Source: Achromobacter aegrifaciens (GTDB taxonomy: Bacteria > Pseudomonadota > Gammaproteobacteria > Burkholderiales > Burkholderiaceae_B). From it: a stretch of 64,000 bases of DNA. The notes below the pieces were generated by a model, which saw nothing but the letters and a program-made list of their open reading frames with translations, did no database searches and was not told the DNA's origin. Of the stretch, positions 1-8,336 are shown one piece after another; positions within the stretch are counted from its first letter, which is position 1, and every line of letters begins with the position of its first letter. The stretch covers positions 1 through 64,000 of the forward strand of contig NZ_CADIJY010000016.1 in the NCBI RefSeq assembly GCF_902859735.1, in the 5' to 3' direction. A program made the position numbers and the translations under genes.

Positions 1-56
1 CCGCCCGCGCCAGCGCCGTCAGCGGCGCCGGACCGGTGGCCGCCCGGCCGCTCTGA
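1..56 (+). CDS. possible 3' end of a CDS entering from the left
   Basis: Reading from base 3, one frame stays open to a TGA at 54-56 and would encode an Ala/Gly/Pro-rich tail of about 17 residues. It is too short to recognise, and GC-rich DNA keeps frames open by chance. A perfect 18-bp palindrome follows at once (59-76), which would suit the end of a gene. The real content cannot be judged without upstream sequence. Confidence 0.2.
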   Translation, partial: ARASAVSGAGPVAARPL

Positions 57-58
57 CC

Positions 59-76
59 GCGGCCGGCGCCGGCCGC
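59..76. terminator. GC-only perfect palindrome, possible terminator
   Basis: An 18-bp perfect palindrome made only of G and C lies between the possible end of a rightward gene (56) and the end of the leftward phosphatase gene (94). No T-tract follows on either strand, so intrinsic termination is uncertain. Its convergent intergenic position is the main argument. Confidence 0.3.
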
Positions 77-93
77 CGGGAATCCAGGCCTGG

Positions 94-807
94 CTATTCC
101 TGCTCCGCGAGTTCGGTCACGACCTCGCGTGGCCAGGCCCGCAGGGATTCCAGGTCCAGGAAGGTGAAGTAGCCGGATTTCCAGCCCTCGGTATCGATGT
201 GGTAGACGTTGCCCAGCAGCAGCGGCGCCGGCACCGGCGTGTGCCCGGCCACCACTGCCCGCACCCCGCGGATGCCGGTGCGGTCCATCTGCCGCAGGCG
301 GTCGCGCGACCACTGGCAGGCGGCGCTGGTGCGCCGGTAGCGGTCCTGCAAGGCGGATTCCAGCCGCGGCCAGAACAGCACCGGGCAATCCGCGTGCAGC
401 AGCCCCACGGCGCCGTCCAGCGTTTCGACCTCGATGGCGATGGGCAATTGCGCGAAAGCCTCGGCAAAGACCTGCTGGCGATCAGAAGGCAGGTCCAGGA
501 ACCAGCCGCCGCCATAGCCGCGCCAGTTATCCACGTCCACCTGCCCCGTGCGCACGTGGCGGATCGCGTAATCCTCGTGATTGCCCTGAACCGCGTGAAA
601 CCACGGCCGCGCCAGCCACTCCAGCGCGGCCTCGCTTTCCGGCCCCCGGTCCACCAGGTCGCCGACCGAAAACAGGCGGTCCCGGGACGGGTCGAAGCCC
701 AGCTCGTCCAGGCTTTCCTGCAGGCGGGAAAAATGCCCATGCAGATCGCCCACCGCGAAATCGCGGCCTAGCTCGTTGCGCGGGACTTTGAGAAAACGCT
801 GCTCCAT
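94..807 (-). CDS. metallophosphoesterase, PPP-type serine/threonine phosphatase
   Basis: A 237-residue single-domain protein of the calcineurin-like phosphoesterase family, close in layout to lambda phosphatase and PrpA/PrpB. The metal-binding blocks are all visible: GDLHG (20-24), GDLVDRG (49-55), GNHE (75-78), and later a GH motif (VVAGHTP) near 195. Such enzymes hold two metal ions and hydrolyse phosphoproteins or small phosphate esters in the cytoplasm; the substrate here cannot be told. The start was placed at the ATG at 807 because the open frame beyond it has no homology-like features and the family normally begins about 10-15 residues before the first motif. The ribosome site is weak. 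It is divergent from the PepSY gene. Confidence 0.85.
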   Translation of the reverse strand: MEQRFLKVPRNELGRDFAVGDLHGHFSRLQESLDELGFDPSRDRLFSVGDLVDRGPESEAALEWLARPWFHAVQGNHEDYAIRHVRTGQVDVDNWRGYGGGWFLDLPSDRQQVFAEAFAQLPIAIEVETLDGAVGLLHADCPVLFWPRLESALQDRYRRTSAACQWSRDRLRQMDRTGIRGVRAVVAGHTPVPAPLLLGNVYHIDTEGWKSGYFTFLDLESLRAWPREVVTELAEQE

Positions 808-916
808 GATGATCCGGGGACTACCACTGGTTGATGCTCGATCCCTCTTTTTAACCCGCTTTGGCGCCGCCCCGTCTGTCCCCCTTTGCCGCGCCGTGGT
901 CAAAATTTGGTTACGA

Positions 917-943
917 GAATCGATATTATTCGCGATAATATTC
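917..943. promoter_or_regulatory. Fur-box-like dyad upstream of the PepSY gene
   Basis: The arms ATATTAT (923-929) and ATAATAT (935-941) form a perfect inverted repeat around TCGCG, with further symmetry from GAAT (917-920) to ATTC (940-943). This AT-rich dyad sits in GC-rich surroundings 43 bp before the PepSY start and resembles the 7-1-7/GATAAT-type Fur box. Iron repression of the downstream pair is inferred from this and from the gene family. Confidence 0.6.
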
Positions 944-985
944 AGTTTTCCCCAATCCGCGCCTGCAAGGGCCCCGCCCTCCCCC

Positions 986-2161
986 ATGACTGCCGCGTCC
1001 ACCATCAAAACCTGGTATCTGGTCCATAAATGGACCAGCCTGGTCTGCACGATCTTCCTGCTCGTCATCTGTCTTACCGGCTTGCCGCTGGTGTTCCACC
1101 ACGAGATCGAACACTGGCTCGACGACGGCAAGCCATTGTCCGACGTGCCTGCCTCGACCCCGCGCGCCAACCTGGACAAGCTGGTCGACAGCGCCCGCGC
1201 CATGTATCCGGGCGAGGTCGTCGACTATCTGTTCTTCGATCCCGACGAACCTCAGGTCTATGTGGGCATGGCGAAAACGCCCGGCGACGGCCAGGTGTCC
1301 GGCCACGCCGTGCGCATGGACGCGCGCACCGGCGACGTGCTGCTGGACGGTCCGCTGTACACGGAGGACAAGTTTTCCTTCATGGGCATCATGCTGGCGC
1401 TGCACGTGGACCTGTTCGCGGGCCTGCCCGGCGAGTTGTTCCTGGGATTCATGGGGCTGCTGTTCTGCGTCGCAATCGTGTCCGGCGTGGTGCTCTACGG
1501 CCCCTTCATGAAAAAGCTGGAATTCGGCACGGTGCGCGCCTCCCGCTCCACGCGCCTGAAGTGGCTGGATCTGCATAACCTGCTGGGCATCGTGACGCTG
1601 GTCTGGGCCTTCGTGGTGGGCGTGACCGGCGTGATCAACGAACTCTCCACGCCGCTGTTCCGCCTGTGGCAGTCCACCGAACTGGTGCGCATCCTGGAAC
1701 CCTACAAGGGCCAGAACGTACCCACCGAGCTGGCCTCGGCCCAGGGCGCCGCCGACACGGCCAGGAAGGCCCTGCCCGGCAACGAGGTGTCGTTCATCGC
1801 CTTTCCCGGCAATGCCTTCGGCAGTCCCCACCACTACATCACCTGGATGCGCGGCGACACGCCGCTCACCTCCAAGCTGAACACGCCCGTGCTGGTGGAC
1901 GGCAAGACCGGCGAACTGACCACCGTGGCCAAGATGCCCTGGTACCTGACCGCGCTGGAGCTGTCGCGGCCGCTGCATTTCGGCGATTACGGCGGCATGC
2001 CGCTGAAGATCATCTGGGCGCTGCTGGACGTCATTACCATCATCGTGCTGGTCAGCGGCCTCTATCTCTGGCTGGCCCGCCGCCGCGCCACCGAGGCGCG
2101 CATCGCCGAACTCGTGCGCAAGCACCAGGCCGCCGCCATCCCGAAAAGGACTCCCGCATGA
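986..2161 (+). CDS. PepSY-associated TM helix protein, likely iron-related reductase
   Basis: A 391-residue inner-membrane protein of the PepSY_TM family (PiuB/FpvG-like). A helix at about 16-38 begins with a conserved HKWTS motif, two helices lie near the middle (about 153-172 and 198-225), and a last one near 350-372. Two periplasmic PepSY-like domains sit between them. Members are linked to iron acquisition, and some reduce ferric siderophores in the periplasm. The ATG at 986 is preferred over upstream starts because the family begins close to the first helix. The gene ends in ATGA, overlapping the next small gene by 4 bp, so the two are translationally coupled. The Fur-like dyad at 917-943 supports iron control. 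Ferric reduction itself is inference. Confidence 0.85.
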   Translation: MTAASTIKTWYLVHKWTSLVCTIFLLVICLTGLPLVFHHEIEHWLDDGKPLSDVPASTPRANLDKLVDSARAMYPGEVVDYLFFDPDEPQVYVGMAKTPGDGQVSGHAVRMDARTGDVLLDGPLYTEDKFSFMGIMLALHVDLFAGLPGELFLGFMGLLFCVAIVSGVVLYGPFMKKLEFGTVRASRSTRLKWLDLHNLLGIVTLVWAFVVGVTGVINELSTPLFRLWQSTELVRILEPYKGQNVPTELASAQGAADTARKALPGNEVSFIAFPGNAFGSPHHYITWMRGDTPLTSKLNTPVLVDGKTGELTTVAKMPWYLTALELSRPLHFGDYGGMPLKIIWALLDVITIIVLVSGLYLWLARRRATEARIAELVRKHQAAAIPKRTPA

Positions 2162-2343
2162 GCAAGACGGCCCGTGGTTTCATGTTTGTCTGGGGCGCGC
2201 CGATCCTGCTGGGCGTGCTCAGCGTGTTCGGCCTGCTGGCCGCGTTGCTGGGCACGGGAGGCTGGCACTGGGCGTCCTGGATCGCCCTGGCCATCCTGCT
2301 GGCGGTCATCGTGCGCTACTGGGTATTCCCGCTGCAGCGCTAG
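2158..2343 (+). CDS. small two-helix membrane protein coupled to PepSY gene
   Basis: A 61-residue protein with two hydrophobic helices (about 7-31 and 35-55) and short charged ends. Its ATG overlaps the stop of the PepSY gene (ATGA), which implies translational coupling and a shared role. Small DUF3649-like or accessory subunits often accompany PepSY iron reductases; I do not recognise this one by sequence. It ends 33 bp before the convergent aldo/keto reductase gene. Confidence 0.7.
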   Translation: MSKTARGFMFVWGAPILLGVLSVFGLLAALLGTGGWHWASWIALAILLAVIVRYWVFPLQR

Positions 2344-2376
2344 GCGCGACCGCCAGTTCCGTGCCGGCGTGCGGCA

Positions 2377-3204
2377 TTATTTGCCGAAGGTCTCGGGGTC
2401 CGGCCCCAGGCGCGCGCCTTCCTTGATGCCGTCGATGGCGGCCATGTCGGCCGCCGACAGCTCGAAGTCAAAGACGTCGATGTTCTCGCGGATGCGGGCG
2501 GGCGTCACCGACTTCGGGATCACGATCAGATCGTGCTGCAGATGCCAGCGCAGCGTCACCTGGGCGGGCGACTTGCCGTGCTTCCTGGCCAGCTCCAGGA
2601 TGACCTTGTCCTTGGCCACGCCGCCCTGGGCCAAGGGGCTCCATGACTCCGTCGCGATGCCGTGCTTGGCGTGGAAGGCCCGCAGCGCCTGCTGCGTGAA
2701 GCCTGGGTGCAGTTCGACCTGGTTCACGGCCGGCGTCACGCCGGACGCGTCGAGCAGCCGCTCCAGGTTGGCCTGGGTGAAGTTGGACACGCCGATCGAG
2801 CGCGCGCGGCCGTCTTCCTTCATTTCGACCATGGCCTTCCAGGCGTCCAGGAACTTCGTGCTGCCGGCCACGGGCCAGTGGATCAGGTACAGGTCCACGT
2901 AGGCCAGGCCCAGCTTTTCGAGGCTCTCGTCCATGGCTTTATGGGCCTCGTCGTAGCCGTGCCTGTCGTTCCAGAGCTTGGTCGTGACGTACAGATCCTT
3001 GCGCGCCACGCCGGCCGCGCGCAAGCCCGCGCCCACGCCAGCCTCGTTGCCGTAGATGGCCGCAGTGTCCACCGAGCGGTAGCCTGCCGCCAGCGCCTCT
3101 TTCACGCTTGCGGCGGCCTGATCGTTCGGCACCTGCCAGACGCCCAGGCCCAGCTGGGGAATCTTGCCGCCGTCGTTCAATTGCATTGCCGGTACTTTCG
3201 CCAT
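2377..3204 (-). CDS. aldo/keto reductase, 2,5-diketo-D-gluconate reductase type
   Basis: A 275-residue NADPH-dependent aldo/keto reductase of the AKR5 (DkgA/DkgB) group. The catalytic tetrad is visible: Asp46, Tyr51, Lys76 and His109. The cofactor region near the C-terminus (IPKSV...RIRENIDVFDF) fits NADPH binding. These cytoplasmic enzymes reduce aldehydes, methylglyoxal or diketo sugars; the natural substrate is not deducible. The ATG at 3204 has a good ribosome site (GGAGGG) just upstream, so the longer open frame to 3264 was rejected. It stands alone and converges on the PepSY pair. Confidence 0.9.
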   Translation of the reverse strand: MAKVPAMQLNDGGKIPQLGLGVWQVPNDQAAASVKEALAAGYRSVDTAAIYGNEAGVGAGLRAAGVARKDLYVTTKLWNDRHGYDEAHKAMDESLEKLGLAYVDLYLIHWPVAGSTKFLDAWKAMVEMKEDGRARSIGVSNFTQANLERLLDASGVTPAVNQVELHPGFTQQALRAFHAKHGIATESWSPLAQGGVAKDKVILELARKHGKSPAQVTLRWHLQHDLIVIPKSVTPARIRENIDVFDFELSAADMAAIDGIKEGARLGPDPETFGK

Positions 3205-3540
3205 AAGACCCTCCGTAGCTTGCGACGCGACGTCCGCGCGGCGAATATGCGCCGGGTCGCGCAACCAAGGGGCAGCCAGGCTTCATCCTTGGTTGAGACA
3301 GTAAAGAACGGGCCCGCCAGGCTGCGCCCGAGTCACCATGCCGGATTGAAAACCCCCGGGAGAGGTCTACACATCCCAGGGGTCGTGAGGCCGATATTAC
3401 CCCCAGAGCCGCAAAATCCCTGAATCCCCTCTGCCAAAGCAGGCGTTTCCGCCCCTGGGCGCGGTGCTGCGGCAGAATTGCAGCCTGTGGCCGATAATGC
3501 GCTTCCGACGGCCCGACGGCCCATGCATCCCCCCAAGACC
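3205..3540. other. intergenic region between divergent genes
   Basis: This 336-bp gap separates the leftward reductase from the rightward Atm1-type exporter, so it should hold both promoters. It contains runs of C/G (around 3350 and 3400) and a short stem (GGCG/CGCC near 3440). I saw no riboswitch, tRNA or coding sequence. Upstream alternative starts for the exporter (ATG 3523, TTG 3478) lie at its right edge. Confidence 0.4.
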
Positions 3541-5346
3541 ATGAACGCTCCTGACACGCGGCCCGAGCGCCGCGGCGGCTTTTCCACCCTGCGCACGCTC
3601 TTTCCCTATCTCTGGCCGCCCGGCGAGACGGGCCTGAAAACGCGGGTGATCGCGGCCCTGCTGTGCCTGTTCGCGGCCAAGGTGGCCACGGTCTATGTCC
3701 CCCTGCTGTACAAGCACGCCATCGACGAGCTGGGCCAGGGCGCCCCGGGTTCCGTCACCGTGCCGCTGGGCCTGATCCTGGCCTATGGCACGGCCCGGGT
3801 GCTTTCGCTGCTGTTCTCGGAACTGCGCGACGCCATCTTCGCGCGCGTCGGGCAGCACGCCATCCGCGCGGTCGGCCTGCAGGTCTTTCGCCACCTGCAT
3901 GCGCTGGCGCTGCGCTTTCACCTGACGCGCCAGACCGGCGGCCTGAACCGCGCCATCGAGCGCGGCACCAAGGGCATCCAGACCCTGCTGTCGTTCCTGC
4001 TTTTCAGCATCCTGCCGACCTTCTTCGAAATCGGGCTGGTCTGCGTGGTGCTGTGGAAGATGTTCGACATCTGGCTGGCGCTGGCCACGGGCGCCACCGT
4101 CACGCTGTACATGGCGTACACGCTGCTGGTCACGGAATGGCGCGCCAAGTTCCGGCGCCAGATGAACGAAACCGACTCCGAGGCCAACACCAAAGCCATC
4201 GAGAGCCTGCTGAACTACGAAACGGTCAAATACTTCGGCAACGAGGAACACGAAGCGCGCCGCTACGACGCGTCGCTAAAGCGCTATGAACGCGCCGCCG
4301 TGCGCAGCCAGGTCAGCCTGTCCATCCTCAACATCGGCCAGGCCGCCATCATCTCGGTGGGCCTGACCCTGGTCATGTGGATGGCCGCCACCGGCATCGC
4401 CGAAGGCCGCTACACGCTGGGCGATTTCGTGCTGGTCAACACCTACCTGCTGCAGCTGTACCAGCCGCTGAGCTTCTTCGGCTTCGTCTACCGCGAAATC
4501 AAGCAGGCCATCATCGACATGGAGCGCATGTTCGAACTGCTGGGACAGGACCGCGAGGTGGCCGACCGGCCCGATGCCCAGCCCCTGCGCGTGGCGGGCG
4601 GCGCGGTGGAGTTCCGCGACGTGCATTTCGGCTACGACGCGCGCCGCCCCATCCTGAAGGGCGTCAGCTTCACCATCCCCGCCGGCAGGACCGTGGCCGT
4701 CGTCGGTACGTCCGGCGCCGGGAAATCGACCATCGCGCGCCTGCTGTTCCGCTTCTACGACGCCGACGGCGGCGCGATCCTCATCGACGGCCAGGACGTG
4801 CGCAACGTGACGCAGTCCAGCCTGCGCGCCGCGATCGGCGTCGTGCCGCAGGACACCGTGCTGTTCAATGACACCATCCTCTACAACATCGGTTACGGCC
4901 GCCCCGGCGCCAGCGAGGAAGAGATCCAGGCGGCGGCGCGCCTGGCCCACATCCACGATCTGATCATGGCCATGCCGGACGGCTACCAGACCATGGTGGG
5001 CGAACGCGGGTTGAAGCTGTCCGGCGGCGAGAAGCAGCGCGTGGCGATCGCCCGGACCATCCTGAAGAACCCGCCCATCTTCCTGTTCGACGAAGCCACC
5101 AGCGCTCTGGACACCCACACCGAACGCGAAATCCAGGCCAATCTGCGAGAAGTCAGCCAGGGCCGCAGCACGCTGATCATCGCCCACCGCCTGTCCACCG
5201 TGGCGGACGCGGACGAGATCATCGTGCTGGCCGAAGGCCGCATCGTCGAGCGCGGCCGCCATGCCCAACTGCTGGCGCAGGACGGCATCTACGCCGGCAT
5301 GTGGGCCCGCCAGCAGCAAAGCGCCCTGACCGGCTCGCCGGATTGA
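3541..5346 (+). CDS. Atm1/ABCB7-type ABC exporter (permease-ATPase fusion)
   Basis: A 601-residue half-transporter: an N-terminal transmembrane domain of six helices (about 20-300) and a C-terminal nucleotide-binding domain. Walker A GTSGAGKST starts at about residue 389, the LSGGEKQR signature at about 493, and Walker B FLFDEAT at about 515. The N-terminal half has features of the Atm1 branch (MNETDSEANTKAIESLLNYE-like loop and NYETVKYF). That branch exports glutathione-linked metal or sulfur compounds across the inner membrane as a homodimer. The start is uncertain: ATG 3541 is used, ATG 3523 is possible and neither has a strong ribosome site. A Rieske gene follows 51 bp downstream. Confidence 0.88.
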   Translation: MNAPDTRPERRGGFSTLRTLFPYLWPPGETGLKTRVIAALLCLFAAKVATVYVPLLYKHAIDELGQGAPGSVTVPLGLILAYGTARVLSLLFSELRDAIFARVGQHAIRAVGLQVFRHLHALALRFHLTRQTGGLNRAIERGTKGIQTLLSFLLFSILPTFFEIGLVCVVLWKMFDIWLALATGATVTLYMAYTLLVTEWRAKFRRQMNETDSEANTKAIESLLNYETVKYFGNEEHEARRYDASLKRYERAAVRSQVSLSILNIGQAAIISVGLTLVMWMAATGIAEGRYTLGDFVLVNTYLLQLYQPLSFFGFVYREIKQAIIDMERMFELLGQDREVADRPDAQPLRVAGGAVEFRDVHFGYDARRPILKGVSFTIPAGRTVAVVGTSGAGKSTIARLLFRFYDADGGAILIDGQDVRNVTQSSLRAAIGVVPQDTVLFNDTILYNIGYGRPGASEEEIQAAARLAHIHDLIMAMPDGYQTMVGERGLKLSGGEKQRVAIARTILKNPPIFLFDEATSALDTHTEREIQANLREVSQGRSTLIIAHRLSTVADADEIIVLAEGRIVERGRHAQLLAQDGIYAGMWARQQQSALTGSPD

Positions 5347-5397
5347 CAAGCCCGCGCCCCTGTCCGAACATCGCACCCTTTGATTTCCAGGCCCACC

Positions 5398-5787
5398 ATG
5401 CAGGATTCAGCCCCCGTCCCCGCCGTCCGCGTCTGCGCTTCCTCCGACCTCGCCAACGGCGGCCTGGGCGTGAAGATCCCCGTGTCAGATGCCGCCGGCC
5501 GCACCACGGCCTTCTTCGTGCGCTACCAGGACCGCGTGCACGGCTATCTGAACCGCTGCGCCCACGTGGGCGTGGAACTGGATTGGGAAGGCAGCTTCTT
5601 CACCCGCGCCGGCGACCTGATCATGTGCGCGCGCCACGGCGCCACCTACCAGCCGGACACCGGGCTATGCGTGGGCGGCCCCTGTAAGAACGGCCGCCTG
5701 ACCGTGCTGACGGTCGAGGAACGCGAGGGCGCGGTCTACTGGCAGCCGGCCGGCAAGATCCGCCCTTTGGAAGATACGCCCGCCTAG
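5398..5787 (+). CDS. Rieske [2Fe-2S] ferredoxin-like protein
   Basis: A 129-residue single-domain Rieske protein. The cluster ligands are clear: Cys54-x-His56 and Cys77-x2-His80. There is no membrane anchor or signal peptide, so it is probably a soluble electron carrier or a stand-alone ferredoxin subunit as found with dioxygenases and nitrite reductases. It lies 51 bp after the Atm1-type exporter in the same direction and may be co-transcribed. An exporter tied to iron-sulfur or glutathione metabolism next to an iron-sulfur protein is suggestive, nothing more. The gene converges on the transporter gene at 5812. Confidence 0.88.
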   Translation: MQDSAPVPAVRVCASSDLANGGLGVKIPVSDAAGRTTAFFVRYQDRVHGYLNRCAHVGVELDWEGSFFTRAGDLIMCARHGATYQPDTGLCVGGPCKNGRLTVLTVEEREGAVYWQPAGKIRPLEDTPA

Positions 5788-5811
5788 GGGGCTACGCTCA
5801 AGCAAGAGACT

Positions 5812-6795
5812 TCAAGCCCGCGCCGCCGCCGCTTCAGCCGGCGCCTGCCGCTCCGCGTAGCGGCGCGCCAGCACCGCGCAGACCATCAGCTGCATCTGAT
5901 GGAAGATCATCAGCGGCAGCACTACCACGCCCATCTGCGAGGTGCCGAACAGCACCGTGGCCAGCGGAATGCCCGAGGCCAGCGACTTCTTCGAGCCGCA
6001 GAACACCAGCGTGATCTCGTTTTCCTTGGACAGCCCCAGCTTGCGGCTGCCCCAGGTCGTGACCAGCAGCACCGTTCCCAGCAGCAAGGCGTTCACCAGC
6101 ACCATGGACGCCAGGTCGATGGCCGGGAACGCGTGCCAGATACCCTGCGCCACCGCCTCGCTGAACGCCGTGTAGACGGCCAGCAGGATGGAGCTGCGGT
6201 CCACTTTCGACAGCGTGCGGTTGTTGCGCTGGGCCCAGGCGCCGATCCAGGGCCGCAGCAGGCTGCCCACCGCGAACGGCAGCAGCAGCTGCAGCAGGAT
6301 GCGGCCGGCGTCGGCCAGCCCGTGGCCTCCGCCCTGGCGGTGCAGCAGCACCGCCACCAGCAGCGGCGTCAGCACGGTGCCCAGCAGGTTGGAAGCCGTG
6401 GCCGCGCAGATCGCGCCCGGTACGTTGCCGCGCGCCATGGAGGTAAAGGCGATAGACGACTGCACGGTGGAAGACAGGGTGCAGACGAACAGCACGCCCA
6501 GCCACAGCGAAGGCGTCAACAGGCCGGGAAACAGCGCCCGCAGGCCCAGCCCCAGCGCCGGAAACAGCAGGAAGGTGCAAGCCAGGATCAGCGCGTGCAG
6601 GCGCACGTCCTTCACGCCAGCCACGATGGCGTCCGTCGACAGCCTGGCGCCGTGCAGAAAGAACAGCAGCGAAATGGCGATGTTGCTGGCCACGGTCATG
6701 AACGCCGCGCCCTTGCCCACGGCAGGGAAAAAGCTGGCGAAGACCACCGTGGCGATCAGGATGAGCGTGAATTGGTCGGGCAGGAAGCGGCGCAT
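5812..6795 (-). CDS. bile acid:sodium symporter (BASS/SBF-like) family transporter
   Basis: A 327-residue inner-membrane protein with about ten hydrophobic segments, of the SBF-like/RCH1 family (PF13593). The motif GSKKSLASGIP near residue 270 and the STVQSSIAFTSMARGN block near 115 are typical. Homologues move organic anions or influence calcium and sodium homeostasis; the substrate here is unknown. Start chosen at ATG 6795, because the upstream extension (to 6846) lacks a good ribosome site and would crowd the promoter. It is divergent from a LysR gene, its likely regulator, across 107 bp. Confidence 0.85.
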   Translation of the reverse strand: MRRFLPDQFTLILIATVVFASFFPAVGKGAAFMTVASNIAISLLFFLHGARLSTDAIVAGVKDVRLHALILACTFLLFPALGLGLRALFPGLLTPSLWLGVLFVCTLSSTVQSSIAFTSMARGNVPGAICAATASNLLGTVLTPLLVAVLLHRQGGGHGLADAGRILLQLLLPFAVGSLLRPWIGAWAQRNNRTLSKVDRSSILLAVYTAFSEAVAQGIWHAFPAIDLASMVLVNALLLGTVLLVTTWGSRKLGLSKENEITLVFCGSKKSLASGIPLATVLFGTSQMGVVVLPLMIFHQMQLMVCAVLARRYAERQAPAEAAAARA

Positions 6796-6803
6796 GGCAA
6801 AGA

Positions 6804-6824
6804 TTTCCGTAGGGATTGCGGAAA
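6804..6824. promoter_or_regulatory. inverted repeat between transporter and LysR gene
   Basis: TTTCCG (6804-6809) and CGGAAA (6819-6824) form a perfect 6-bp inverted repeat with a 9-bp spacer, just before the transporter start and within the shared control region. Its size fits a LysR half-site pair, but its closeness to the transporter start means it could instead act on translation. Binding by the neighbouring LysR protein is inference. Confidence 0.4.
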
Positions 6825-6902
6825 CTATAGGCACGGCGCTTGCCATCGTGAAGCCCACTGGGTACTTTAACTGTCATCGGACTTTCCTATGATCAGGCCG
6901 CC

Positions 6903-7745
6903 ATGCTCAATCCCTTGTGGCTCAAGACCTTCGCCGCGGCCGCCGCCGCGCCCAGCTTCACCGAGACCGCCCGGCGCCTGGGCCTGACCCAGCCCACGGT
7001 CAGCGAACACATCCGCCAGCTGGAACAGGCCTTGAACCGGCGTCTGTTCCAGCGCGACACGCATTCGCTCGCACTCACCAGCGACGGCCGCAGCCTGCTG
7101 GTGCATGCGCAGATCATCCTGGACGCGCACGAGCGGGCCGAGCGCCTGTTCGACGCGCCGCGCCTGCGCGGGCGCGTGCGCCTGGGCACCTCGGACGATC
7201 TGGCAATGGGACCTCTGCCCGACGTGCTGGCCGCCTTCCGGCTGGCCCACCCGGAGGTCGAACTGGACCTGACCATCGGCGTCACCAGCGAGCTCTACAA
7301 GCTGCTGGACGACAACGGCCTGGACGTCATGATAGGCAAGCGCCGCAAGGGCGACCGCCGCGGCCAGACCCTGCACAAGGAAGCCCTGCTGTGGCAGGCC
7401 AAGGAAGGCCTGCGGGTGGCGCCGGACGAACCGCTGCCGCTGATCCTGCTGCGCGAACCCAGCGTGACCCGTGGCCTGACGCTGGACGCGCTGGCCCGCG
7501 CCGGCCGCAGTTGGCAGATCGTCTGCACCAGCACCAGCTATGCGGGCTGCCAGGCGGCCGCCCGCGCCGGCCTGGGCATCACGGTGCAGCCTTCGCACCT
7601 GTCCACGCTCGGCCTTGCCGCGCCAGCAGGCGCCGCGCAACTGCCCGCGCTGCCGCAGGTGGAATTCATCGTGATCTCGGCGCCCGCGCCCAACAAGCCC
7701 ACGCGCGCGCTGACCGAGATCCTGATGCGCAGCACGCTGACTTGA
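6903..7745 (+). CDS. LysR-family transcriptional regulator
   Basis: A 280-residue regulator with an N-terminal winged helix-turn-helix (about 4-62: LKTFAAAAAAPSFTETARRLGLTQPTVSEHIRQLE-type pattern) and a C-terminal effector domain (about 88-280) of the periplasmic-binding fold. It is transcribed away from the BASS-type transporter with a 107-bp shared control region, the usual layout for a LysR activator and its target. The effector is unknown. It ends 9 bp before the convergent OsmC gene. Confidence 0.9.
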   Translation: MLNPLWLKTFAAAAAAPSFTETARRLGLTQPTVSEHIRQLEQALNRRLFQRDTHSLALTSDGRSLLVHAQIILDAHERAERLFDAPRLRGRVRLGTSDDLAMGPLPDVLAAFRLAHPEVELDLTIGVTSELYKLLDDNGLDVMIGKRRKGDRRGQTLHKEALLWQAKEGLRVAPDEPLPLILLREPSVTRGLTLDALARAGRSWQIVCTSTSYAGCQAAARAGLGITVQPSHLSTLGLAAPAGAAQLPALPQVEFIVISAPAPNKPTRALTEILMRSTLT

Positions 7746-7754
7746 GGCCTTTGC

Positions 7755-8288
7755 TTATTGCGCCGCCGAGCGGGTGTGCTGCACGCGGCCTTCCAGCGGC
7801 TGCGGCTGCTTGAGCAGGTTCAGGATCGGGCACCATTGCTCCACCGCCTCATGCACGGCGCGCACCGCGCTCTCGTCGGCCGGCGACACGATGTGCGCGG
7901 TATAGCGGATGTTGTGCGGAAAGAACGGCACCTGCTCATAGCCCGGCTTGCCGCCGCGCGGGTCCAGGTCGCCTTCGATCTCCACCTGCAGCGACTCCAG
8001 CGGCAATTCGAGTTCGGCCGCCTTGATCAGGAAGATATGCGTCAGGCAACTGCCCAGCGATCCCAGCAGCAGCTCGGGCGAACTCGGTCCCAGGTCATAG
8101 CCCGCGAAATCCGCGGGACTGTCGCTGACCACCTGGTGATCTCGGATCCGGATTCGGCGCACGCCGCTGCGGCCTTCGGCGCTGACCTGTGCGCGCAATT
8201 TCACCGGCGTCACGGTGTGCGGATCGCGCGCGTTGCGCGCCAGCACGGCCTCGCGTTTCTGGCCCAGGTATTCGTTCAACGTACTCAT
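7755..8288 (-). CDS. OsmC family protein
   Basis: A 177-residue protein of the OsmC/Ohr superfamily (YhfA-like branch). The first conserved Cys lies in the GSLGSCLTHIF helix; the second, peroxidatic-type Cys lies in EQWCPI near residue 155. Members reduce organic or fatty acid hydroperoxides using these two thiols; some have diverged to other thiol chemistry. The start ATG at 8288 precedes MSTLNEY. The gene follows the cytochrome gene (8337-9512) by 48 bp on the same strand, so it may be the last gene of the ABC-cytochrome operon. Confidence 0.87.
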   Translation of the reverse strand: MSTLNEYLGQKREAVLARNARDPHTVTPVKLRAQVSAEGRSGVRRIRIRDHQVVSDSPADFAGYDLGPSSPELLLGSLGSCLTHIFLIKAAELELPLESLQVEIEGDLDPRGGKPGYEQVPFFPHNIRYTAHIVSPADESAVRAVHEAVEQWCPILNLLKQPQPLEGRVQHTRSAAQ

Positions 8289-8336
8289 GTTGCAGACCTC
8301 GCTTGGGGTTGATATGTGCTTGGGCAAGCGCCGCAG

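Noticed and set aside
3346-3480. A riboswitch before the Atm1-type exporter
   Set aside because: The region has G/C runs and one short stem, but no recognised riboswitch core.
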